Below, one piece after another: positions 1 to 5,769 of a stretch of 14,328 nucleotides of DNA. The stretch is from the NCBI GenBank assembly GCA_023386455.1, contig JAEWJO010000377.1:1-14328 (forward strand). The letters are read 5' to 3'. The notes below the pieces were generated by a model, which was given only the letters and a program-made list of their open reading frames with translations, did no database searches and had not been told where the DNA came from. This DNA comes from Pseudomonadota bacterium (GTDB lineage Bacteria; Myxococcota_A; Polyangia; Haliangiales; Haliangiaceae). Positions within the stretch are counted from its first letter, which is position 1, and every line of letters begins with the position of its first letter. Both the position numbers and the translations under genes were made by a program.

Positions 1-462
1 TGCGAGGTCGCGGGCCGCGGCCGCGGCCTCGATGCGGTGCGCGTCGGCATCGTCGAGGCAGGCGGCACGCTGACCGCGACGACGCGCGCCGGCCTCGGCA
101 CGACGTGGACCATCTCGCTGCCGCTGCCGCAGGTGACGTTCGACGCCCACGTGCTCCGCATCCCGGGCGCCGGCTTTCCGATCGCGATCGATGGCTCGTG
201 GCAGCTCCTGCCCGACGCGCACCTCGACGCGCCGATCGTCGACCTCGCGATGCGGCTCGGCATCGTCGAGGACCATGCCGTCTCGGCATTTCCTCACTTC
301 TTCGCGCGCGACGGCGTGACGTTCGGCGTGATCTGCGAGCGCCCGCCGCAGCCTGCCTCGGTGCGCCGGCTCGTCGTCGCGCAGCAGCCGTCGCTGTGCG
401 ATGTCGTCGTCGTCGATGCGATCGAGGGACTGCTCGTCCACCTCGATCGCGTGTTCACGTAG
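1..462 (+). CDS. CheA-like histidine kinase, C-terminal end (5' truncated by window)
   Basis: The frame is open from base 1 to a TAG at 460-462, leaving the last 153 residues of a larger protein. Near the start is GRGRGLDAV, which matches the G2 ATP-binding box of CheA (family form GRGxGxDVV). It is followed by a GT-W-I-LPLP stretch typical of the end of a CheA HATPase domain. The remaining ~115 residues, including a stretch resembling the CheA strand that reads V-L-R-I-P-G, fit a diverged CheW-like (P5) regulatory domain. CheA proteins autophosphorylate on a His and pass the phosphate to receiver proteins; the His and dimerisation domains lie outside the window. The gene converges with the CheY-like gene and overlaps its 3' end by 8 bases. 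A hybrid kinase or a non-chemotaxis CheA homologue (as in Frz- or Dif-like pathways) cannot be excluded from this fragment. Confidence 0.8.
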   Translation, partial: CEVAGRGRGLDAVRVGIVEAGGTLTATTRAGLGTTWTISLPLPQVTFDAHVLRIPGAGFPIAIDGSWQLLPDAHLDAPIVDLAMRLGIVEDHAVSAFPHFFARDGVTFGVICERPPQPASVRRLVVAQQPSLCDVVVVDAIEGLLVHLDRVFT

Positions 463-817
463 CGAGCACGCGCCGCACGCGCTCGACGAGGTGCTCGACG
501 CCCAGGCTCTTCGAGATGAACCCGTCGACGCGCGCCTCCTCGGCCCGCTCGCGCAGCTCCTCGTCGGTCAGCGTAGAGAACAGGTAGATCGGCGTCTTCA
601 CCGAGCGCTCGAGCCGGAGCACCGCCGCGACGTCGTCGCCGAACAGCTCGGGCATCTGCACGTCCATGAGGATCAGATCGAAACCGTCCGCGCCCTTGTC
701 GCCGAGCTCGTCGATGCCCGTGCGCGTCTCGACCTCGAAGCCCGCCTCGGACAGCGCGTGCTTCGATGCAGCGAGGATGATCGGGCTGTCGTCGACGATC
801 AGGATGCGCTTCCGCAT
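455..817 (-). CDS. stand-alone receiver-domain response regulator (CheY-like)
   Basis: A 120-residue protein made of one receiver domain with no output domain. The acidic pair D9-D10, the phospho-acceptor D52 (in LMDVQMPE), the switch residue S81 (in LFST) and K103 (in ISKS) are all present, so it should accept phosphate and magnesium. The ATG at 817-815 overlaps the upstream TGA by one base (TGATG), so translation is probably coupled to the receiver-Fis gene. No clear Shine-Dalgarno is visible. A GTG one codon upstream (820-818) is a possible alternative start. The 3' end overlaps the convergent CheA-like gene by 8 bases, which makes that kinase a natural candidate phosphodonor (inference). 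Stand-alone receivers usually act by protein contact or as phosphate sinks; the target here is unknown. Confidence 0.9.
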   Translation of the reverse strand: MRKRILIVDDSPIILAASKHALSEAGFEVETRTGIDELGDKGADGFDLILMDVQMPELFGDDVAAVLRLERSVKTPIYLFSTLTDEELRERAEEARVDGFISKSLGVEHLVERVRRVLAT

Positions 818-1365
818 CACGAGTCCGGTACGTCGCGCCCGCGCTTGCGCAGCTTGCGCTGGAGCGTCTGGCGATAGATGCCGAGACGCTGCGCCGCCTG
901 CGTGATGTTCTGCTTGCTCTCGACGAGCGCGCGAGAGATGTGCTCCCACTCGACCTCGTCGAGCGTCAGCTGGCCCGGGTTCTTCCAGTCGGGCTCGAGC
1001 GGCCGGCCATCCTCGACCGACCGGAGCACGTGCATGCAGCGCAGTGGCTTCACGAGCACGTCGTCCGCACCGGCACGCACCGCCGCCATCGCATACGCGA
1101 CCGACAGGTCCGCGCTCACCAGCACGATGTGGAGGTCGGGACACAGCGCGCGCAGGTCGCGCACGACATCGAGGCCATTCTCCGCGCCGAGGAACAGATC
1201 GACGATCGCGAGATCCGCCTGCTCGATCGTCGCGATCTTCACCGCGTCCGCGCGGGTCTTCGCGTTCAGCACGCGGTGCTGCGACAGCTCGCGGCCCCAG
1301 ACGCGGAGCTGCGTGTCGAAGTCATCCACCAGGAGCACCGTCCGGACCTTCCGGGACGACTCCAC
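817..1365 (-). CDS. RegA/ActR/PrrA-type response regulator (receiver + Fis helix-turn-helix)
   Basis: About 182 residues from the GTG at 1365, close to the usual length of RegA/ActR/PrrA. The receiver domain (residues ~8-120) has D14-D15, phospho-acceptor D56 (IVDLFLG), S84 and K106 (VLVKP). A linker leads to a Fis-type helix-turn-helix (~138-176) beginning EWEHISRAL and ending TLQRKLRKRG, very like ActR/RegA. Members of this family work with a membrane redox-sensing kinase (RegB/PrrB) and control respiratory and electron-transport genes; no such kinase is visible here. The start is uncertain. The frame stays open up to 1578, but codons upstream of 1365 lose the G/C third-position bias and would run into the divergent gene. 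Other choices are GTG 1404 (no clear ribosome site) and GTG 1338 (GGAAGG eight bases upstream, but it trims the first beta strand). The TGA overlaps the next ATG by one base. Confidence 0.85.
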   Translation of the reverse strand: MESSRKVRTVLLVDDFDTQLRVWGRELSQHRVLNAKTRADAVKIATIEQADLAIVDLFLGAENGLDVVRDLRALCPDLHIVLVSADLSVAYAMAAVRAGADDVLVKPLRCMHVLRSVEDGRPLEPDWKNPGQLTLDEVEWEHISRALVESKQNITQAAQRLGIYRQTLQRKLRKRGRDVPDS

Positions 1366-1495
1366 CCTTTGAGCCGAGATCGCGATACTTCTAGTTAGCG
1401 ACACCTCATCGCGTGGGTCAATCCTGCCGGGATCAGATTCGGGAGTGGGCCTGCGGAAGTCACCGAGCTCCAAGGGTTTGGTAACGTGTGATCCC
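1366..1495. promoter_or_regulatory. divergent intergenic region between response-regulator and amidotransferase genes
   Basis: This 130-base spacer is the only sizeable gap in the window and must hold the promoters of both divergent units. It is noticeably less GC-rich than the flanking genes. On the minus strand, TTGACC at 1421-1416 is followed after 17-18 bases by CTAACTA (1398-1392). This is a weak sigma70-like pair that would place a transcript start a little upstream of the GTG at 1365. No convincing promoter or Shine-Dalgarno was found for the rightward gene. The exact leftward boundary depends on which start the response regulator uses. Confidence 0.35.
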
Positions 1496-2275
1496 ATGTG
1501 CGAGTTGCTCGGGATGGAGTGCAATGTCCCGACAGACATCGTGTTCTCGTTCTCCGGCCTCGCGACGCGCGGCGGCAAGGCCGGTCCCCACGCGGACGGC
1601 TGGGGCCTCGCGCTCTACGAGGGGCGGATGGCGCGGATGTTCCTCGAGCCTCACCCGGCCGCCTCCTCGCCGCTCGCGACCTTCGTCCGGGAGCATCCGA
1701 TCAAGACGCTGCTCGCGATCGCCCACGTGCGCAAGAAGACGCGCGGCCGCACGTCGCTCGTCAACACGCACCCGTTCTCGCGGGAGCTGTGGGGACGCCA
1801 CTTCGTGTTCGCGCACAACGGCACGGTGAAGAAGGCGAAGTCGCTGAAGCTCGGCCGGTTCCAGCCGATCGGCGAGACCGACAGCGAGCACGCGTTCTGC
1901 GCGCTGCTCGGCGCGCTCGAGCACGACTTCAAGGACTACCCTCGCTCGCAGGCGGACCTCGCCGCCGCGATCGCGGCGTACGCCGGCCGGATCGGCAAGG
2001 ACGGCACGTTCAACATGCTGCTCGGCGATGGCAGCCAGCTGTTCGCGCGGTGCTCGACGAAGCTGCACTACATCGTGCGGCAGGCGCCGTTCAAGAAGGC
2101 AACCCTGGCCGACGAGGATCTGTCGGTCGACTTCGCCGCCGTGACCACACCGAACGATCGCGTCGCGGTGATCGCGACGATGCCGCTGACGCGCGACGAG
2201 ACGTGGACCGCCGGGACGCCGAACACACTTTGGCACTTCCGCGCCGGCAAGCTTGTCCGTACGCTCGCTTCGTGA
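1496..2275 (+). CDS. class II glutamine amidotransferase (YafJ-like)
   Basis: A 259-residue protein, close to the length of E. coli YafJ. The start is fixed by chemistry: class II (Ntn) amidotransferases use a Cys immediately after the initiator Met as nucleophile, and the ATG at 1496 gives MCELLGM. Other family signatures are H-x-DGWG (32-37), AHVR (76-79), NTHPF (90-94), FAHNG (105-109) and GETDSE (126-131). Together they form the glutamine-binding and oxyanion pocket. The protein has only the glutaminase domain, with no attached synthetase, so the ammonia acceptor is unknown. It is predicted to be cytoplasmic. EgtC of ergothioneine synthesis has the same fold, but no other ergothioneine genes are nearby. 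It is transcribed alone, divergent from the response regulators and tail to tail with the long minus-strand operon; only three bases separate the two stop codons. A link to either neighbour is not evident. Confidence 0.92.
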   Translation: MCELLGMECNVPTDIVFSFSGLATRGGKAGPHADGWGLALYEGRMARMFLEPHPAASSPLATFVREHPIKTLLAIAHVRKKTRGRTSLVNTHPFSRELWGRHFVFAHNGTVKKAKSLKLGRFQPIGETDSEHAFCALLGALEHDFKDYPRSQADLAAAIAAYAGRIGKDGTFNMLLGDGSQLFARCSTKLHYIVRQAPFKKATLADEDLSVDFAAVTTPNDRVAVIATMPLTRDETWTAGTPNTLWHFRAGKLVRTLAS

Positions 2276-2287
2276 CGGCTAGCCGTC
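2274..2287. terminator. perfect 14-base palindrome at a convergent gene junction
   Basis: GACGGCTAGCCGTC reads the same on both strands. It starts inside the TGA of the amidotransferase (2273-2275) and contains the TAG of the slr1658-like gene (2281-2279). It could fold as a 5-base-pair stem with a CTAG loop in either transcript and act as a weak bidirectional terminator. There is no T-tract on either side, so an intrinsic terminator is not proven. Confidence 0.3.
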
Positions 2288-2794
2288 TTCGCGAAGCAAC
2301 AGCGCGCTGACGGTGACGGTACCGTTCTCGATCTTCGTCGAGAGCCGGCAGTTGCCCTCGAACGCGATGCGCACGAGGCCGAGCTGGCTCGGTGACGCGT
2401 CGGTGCTCTCGTCCTGGGCGATCTGCAGCATGCGCGCGCGGTATGCCTGCTCCGGCTTCGCGAAGCCGTTGATCCACTCGATCGAGCTCACGAGGGTGTG
2501 CGCGTTCTGATCGTCGGGCTTGAGCGGGTTCTGCACGCTCACCTCGATGTTGCCGGCGTTGCCGACGACGCGGAGGCGGAACATCGCGCGGTCACCGCTG
2601 ACCCAGTTGCCGTACTTGAGCGCGTTCTCGAGCAGCTCGCCGGTGACCATCGCGATCGCGTGGCAGCCGTCCATGTCGGCGAACACCGCGACGAAGCAGT
2701 TCTGCACGCTCGTGCGGAGGAGGTCGACGTTCTTCCACTCGTTGCGAACGGTCAGGTCGATCGAGAAGCCAAAGTCGTCGGGGATCGGGCTCAT
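2279..2794 (-). CDS. slr1658-like GHKL (anti-sigma/SiaB-like) ATP-binding protein
   Basis: A 171-residue cytoplasmic protein, last gene of the operon. The segment GELLENALKYG (52-62) is a GHKL N-box (E53, N57, K60), and the late QLGLVRIAFEG (138-147) resembles the C-terminal part of the slr1658/SiaB (DUF6272-like) families. These relate to SpoIIAB/RsbW anti-sigma kinases, which phosphorylate a small antagonist protein. The classical DxGxG box is not present: the strand where it would fall reads VQNPLKPDD (87-95). ATP binding is therefore not assured. The ATG at 2794 overlaps the TGA of the slr1659-like gene by four bases (ATGA), with GAGG four bases upstream of the start. That arrangement implies the two proteins are made in balance and bind each other (inference). 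Family naming is from motif memory, not a profile search. Confidence 0.75.
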   Translation of the reverse strand: MSPIPDDFGFSIDLTVRNEWKNVDLLRTSVQNCFVAVFADMDGCHAIAMVTGELLENALKYGNWVSGDRAMFRLRVVGNAGNIEVSVQNPLKPDDQNAHTLVSSIEWINGFAKPEQAYRARMLQIAQDESTDASPSQLGLVRIAFEGNCRLSTKIENGTVTVSALLLREDG

Positions 2795-3156
2795 GCGGAC
2801 CTCAGGTGGAACAGATCGTCGTTCTTCTCGAAGACGCGCAACGCATCGAACGACAGGCGCTGCCACTTGAGGCTCTGGTCGTAGACCATCACCAGCTTGA
2901 CGTTGGACTTGCGACACGTCTGGATCAGCTTGATGAGCGCCGTGATCGTCGACGAGTTGAAGTGCTCGATCTTCTCGAAGTGCATCTCGATCGAGCCCTT
3001 CCGCTCGTTGACCGCGGCGAGCAGCTTCTCGAACCACGGCTTCAGGATCTCGGGCGGGTTGCGCTCGTTGCTCTTGCCGCGCCACGTGCACGCGAACATG
3101 GCCTCGGGTGACTCGGTCACCTCGATCGTCAGGTCTCCTGATTTCAGGTTCTCCAT
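2791..3156 (-). CDS. slr1659-like small regulatory phosphoprotein (SiaC/STAS-like antagonist)
   Basis: A 121-residue cytoplasmic protein. Features shared with the cyanobacterial slr1659 family, as I recall it, are WRGKSNERNP (25-34), a central EHFNSSTITALIKL (64-77) and a late YDQSLKWQRLSF (92-103). The N67-S68-S69-T70 motif sits where anti-sigma antagonists carry their phosphorylated Ser. It also resembles the NTSS motif of SiaC, whose Thr is phosphorylated by SiaB. S68 is therefore the best candidate phosphosite (inference). A strong ribosome site, GAGGAG, lies four bases upstream of the ATG. The gene follows the kinase-FGE gene after 15 bases and overlaps the slr1658-like gene by four. Its output partner (sigma factor, cyclase or other) is not in the window. 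Confidence 0.78.
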   Translation of the reverse strand: MENLKSGDLTIEVTESPEAMFACTWRGKSNERNPPEILKPWFEKLLAAVNERKGSIEMHFEKIEHFNSSTITALIKLIQTCRKSNVKLVMVYDQSLKWQRLSFDALRVFEKNDDLFHLRSA

Positions 3157-3160
3157 GGTT

Positions 3161-3166
3161 CTCCTC
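3161..3166 (-). promoter_or_regulatory. strong Shine-Dalgarno of the slr1659-like gene
   Basis: GAGGAG on the minus strand, four bases before the ATG at 3156. It fills the 15-base gap after the kinase stop codon. It is one of the two clearest ribosome sites in the operon and suggests this small protein is translated independently of, and perhaps more strongly than, the large kinase upstream. Confidence 0.7.
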
Positions 3167-3171
3167 GAACG

Positions 3172-5769
3172 TTACAGATCCCGCGCCAACCGAACCCCGA
3201 CCCGCGACGAATGCTCCGTCGCGTAGTACCGCCGGCGAGACGCGAGCCGGCAGTCGATCGGCCAGTCACACCACGCTCCGCCCCGCGACACGACCTCGCG
3301 AGGTTCGCGAGGCGCCGTCCTGCGGTGATCCGGAATGCACCAGTCGGCGACGCCACCGGCGAGGTCGTGCACGCCGTATGGCGAGACGTCCCACGGGAAC
3401 GTGCCGATCGGCTCCGCGTGCGGCAGCCCCGGACGGCTATCGCGCATCTTGCAGAACGTCGCGTCGAACAGATCGCCCCACGGGTAGATCCGGCCGTCGG
3501 TGCCGCGCCCCGCCTTCTCCCACTCGAGCTCGGTCGGCAGGCGCCAGGCGCGGCCTTCCTTGCGCGACAGCCATGCCGCGTATGCCTCGGCGGACTCGGC
3601 GCTGACGCCGAACACCGGCCATGTTGGCTGGCCCGCGCCGCTCCTCGGCGTGTGCCGCTCCGCGAGCGCGGGGTCGGTGCGGCGCAGATCGTCGAGGAAC
3701 CCGGACCACTGGCCAAACGTCACCGGGTAGCGCTGCAGGATGAAGCCCGGCAGGTCGGCGACGATCGGCTCCTCGGCCTCCGAGCTCAGGGGATCGCCGC
3801 CGAGGCGCGCGACGCCGCCGGGGATCAGGACCTCGCCGTCGCCGGCGCGGCACATCTCCGGCGGATCGACCGAGATCTTGCACAGCGAGCCCGGCTCGAT
3901 GTTGACCGGCCAGGACACGCGGCCCGGGCCGTCGCCGATCGACGCGCTGACGATGTAGCGACCCGCGGCAAGCGAGCGGTGTGCGGCGGGCCTCTCCTCG
4001 ATGACCTCGACGGTGCCCTCGACGAGGCGACGCTGGCTGTCGACGAGCGGCGCGAGCGTCACCCGACCGGCGTGCGCGCCGAACGTGAGCTCGAGCAGGC
4101 CGTCGCGCTGGAGCTCGCGCATGAACGTGCCGTCGTCGACCTCGCGGAGCAGCTGCTCGTACGCGAGCTGATCGAGCGACTCGCCGCGATGCCGCGCGCG
4201 CTGCAGCTCCGACCAGTACAGCCGCGCGAGGCCGCGGCGGGCGCGCGTGTGGTTCGGCACCGCGTCGAGCGCGCGCTCGTACGCGGAGACCGCCGAGTGG
4301 AACGTGCGGACCTGCAGCGCGTCGGTGACGCGGACGATGTCCTCGGAGTCCCACAGATCCTGCTTGTCGTCGAGGCCCGCCCACGGCACGACGTCGGCGC
4401 GCAGCGCGCGGAACACGGTCAGCTTCTCGGGGCGCGACTCGACGAACTCGTGGTAGCGCTCGGCGAGCTCGTCGCCGGCGTCGGCGCTCTTGTCCGCCTC
4501 GATGCGCTGCCGCTCCTTCTGCTTGGTGCCCTCGATCCACTCCTCGATCGCGTCGGCGAGCTCGCGCACGGTCTCGAGGCGCTTGCTGCGCTCGGTCTCG
4601 ATCGCGCGCATGCAGACCTCCTCGACCTCGCGAGGAATCTCGAGCCGCGGGTCGCGCGTGCTCGGCGGCGGCGGCGGCGTGTAGAAGCGCATCGGGTCCT
4701 TGCCGAGCGCGGTCACGTCGGAGCTGCGCGCCTCCTCGAATGCCGCCGTGCCGCACAGGATCTCGTAGATGATCGCGCCGAGCGCGAACACGTCGGTGCG
4801 CCAGTCGAGCCGCTCGATCGACGCGTCCATCTGCTCCGGCGCCATGTAGCCGAGCGTCCCGCCGCGGACGCCGAGCGGGTGGTTGCGCGACTGCGCGAGG
4901 CCCCAGTCGACGAGCAGGACCTCGCCGTACTCGCCGAGCAGGATGTTCGCGGGCTTGATGTCGCAGTGGATGACGCCGCGGTGGTGCGCGTAGTCGACCG
5001 CGTTGCAGACCTGGAGGAAGTAGCGCAGCAGGCGGTTCAGCGTGTAGTCGTGCGGGTTGCCCTCGCCCTTCTTGCGCTGGTTCAGGATCATCTCGAGCGA
5101 CGTCTCGGTGACCTGCCGCATCACGTAGAACGGGCCGCGCACCGCGTCGACGCCCGCGTCGTAGATCGGGATGATGTTCGGGTGCTCGAGCGCCGAGATG
5201 ATCCGCGCCTCGCGCGCGAGGATCACCTTCGTCGAGTACGAGTCGACCTCGCCCTTCAGGTGCCCGACCTTCAGCGCGACGGTCCGCTGCAGCACCGTGT
5301 CGTCGCACGCCATGACCTCGCCGAGCCCGCCCTTGCCGAGGATCGACTGCTTCATGTAGCGGCCGCCGAGGATGTTCGGCATCGCGACCGTCGGAATCGG
5401 CATCGTGCCCTTCTCGTCGGTCACGGGCTCGACGATCGAGGCGGCGGTAGGCGCCGTCGCCGGGCTGGTCGGTGAGTGCTTGCGCGCGAGCCTCGTCGAG
5501 GACTCCGCGATGACGCCGACCTTGGTCTCGCCCGCGGTCGACTTCACGGCGGTGGGCACGAGCATCGTGTCGGGGGCGGCCGACCTGCCCCTGCCCATCG
5601 TGTCGAGTACGTTCGCGAGCTGGTCGGGACTCATGAACAGACCCCACAGCTCGTGGACGGACTGGCGGTCGGATCGCGCGAGTGCCTCCATGCCCTTGGC
5701 GAACGCCTCGAGCGTGATGTACCCGCGGGACAGCGCGACCATCCCCACGTTGATGTGGAACTCGGCCAT
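3172..5769 (-). CDS. Ser/Thr protein kinase fused to an FGE-sulfatase (SUMF1-like) domain
   Basis: An 865-residue, apparently soluble protein. Residues 1-60 form a conserved-looking helical N-terminus and ~61-130 a Ser/Thr/Ala/Pro-rich linker. The Hanks-type kinase domain (~138-415) has the glycine loop LGKGGLGEV (144-152), K167 (VALK), E187, the catalytic HCDIKPAN (268-275), DWG (288-290) and MAPEQ (309-313). All catalytic residues are present, but HRD is HCD (a non-RD kinase) and DFG is DWG. A helical, charged region (~415-550, possibly TPR-like) and a beta-rich stretch (~555-640) follow. The FGE-like domain (~645-865) shows RLPTELEWEKAGRG, YPWGD (762-766) and late RGGAW (829-833). In kinases such domains are thought to serve as scaffolds or ligand-binding lectin-like folds rather than as formylglycine synthases. 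The ATG overlaps the phosphatase stop by one base, pairing a kinase with a phosphatase in one transcript. Confidence 0.93.
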   Translation of the reverse strand: MAEFHINVGMVALSRGYITLEAFAKGMEALARSDRQSVHELWGLFMSPDQLANVLDTMGRGRSAAPDTMLVPTAVKSTAGETKVGVIAESSTRLARKHSPTSPATAPTAASIVEPVTDEKGTMPIPTVAMPNILGGRYMKQSILGKGGLGEVMACDDTVLQRTVALKVGHLKGEVDSYSTKVILAREARIISALEHPNIIPIYDAGVDAVRGPFYVMRQVTETSLEMILNQRKKGEGNPHDYTLNRLLRYFLQVCNAVDYAHHRGVIHCDIKPANILLGEYGEVLLVDWGLAQSRNHPLGVRGGTLGYMAPEQMDASIERLDWRTDVFALGAIIYEILCGTAAFEEARSSDVTALGKDPMRFYTPPPPPSTRDPRLEIPREVEEVCMRAIETERSKRLETVRELADAIEEWIEGTKQKERQRIEADKSADAGDELAERYHEFVESRPEKLTVFRALRADVVPWAGLDDKQDLWDSEDIVRVTDALQVRTFHSAVSAYERALDAVPNHTRARRGLARLYWSELQRARHRGESLDQLAYEQLLREVDDGTFMRELQRDGLLELTFGAHAGRVTLAPLVDSQRRLVEGTVEVIEERPAAHRSLAAGRYIVSASIGDGPGRVSWPVNIEPGSLCKISVDPPEMCRAGDGEVLIPGGVARLGGDPLSSEAEEPIVADLPGFILQRYPVTFGQWSGFLDDLRRTDPALAERHTPRSGAGQPTWPVFGVSAESAEAYAAWLSRKEGRAWRLPTELEWEKAGRGTDGRIYPWGDLFDATFCKMRDSRPGLPHAEPIGTFPWDVSPYGVHDLAGGVADWCIPDHRRTAPREPREVVSRGGAWCDWPIDCRLASRRRYYATEHSSRVGVRLARDL

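Noticed and set aside
1366..1578. N-terminal extension of the RegA-type regulator up to 1578
   Set aside because: It would overlap the divergent amidotransferase, whose start is fixed by the catalytic Cys 2. Its codons lack the G/C third-position bias of the rest of the gene, and family members have only a short segment before the receiver domain.
3211..5475. A 754-codon open frame on the plus strand, antisense to the kinase-FGE gene
   Set aside because: The translation is a monotonous Arg/Ala/Leu/Asp/Val-rich shadow with no domain motif. The opposite strand carries a complete kinase with all catalytic motifs. Long antisense frames are expected at this GC content.
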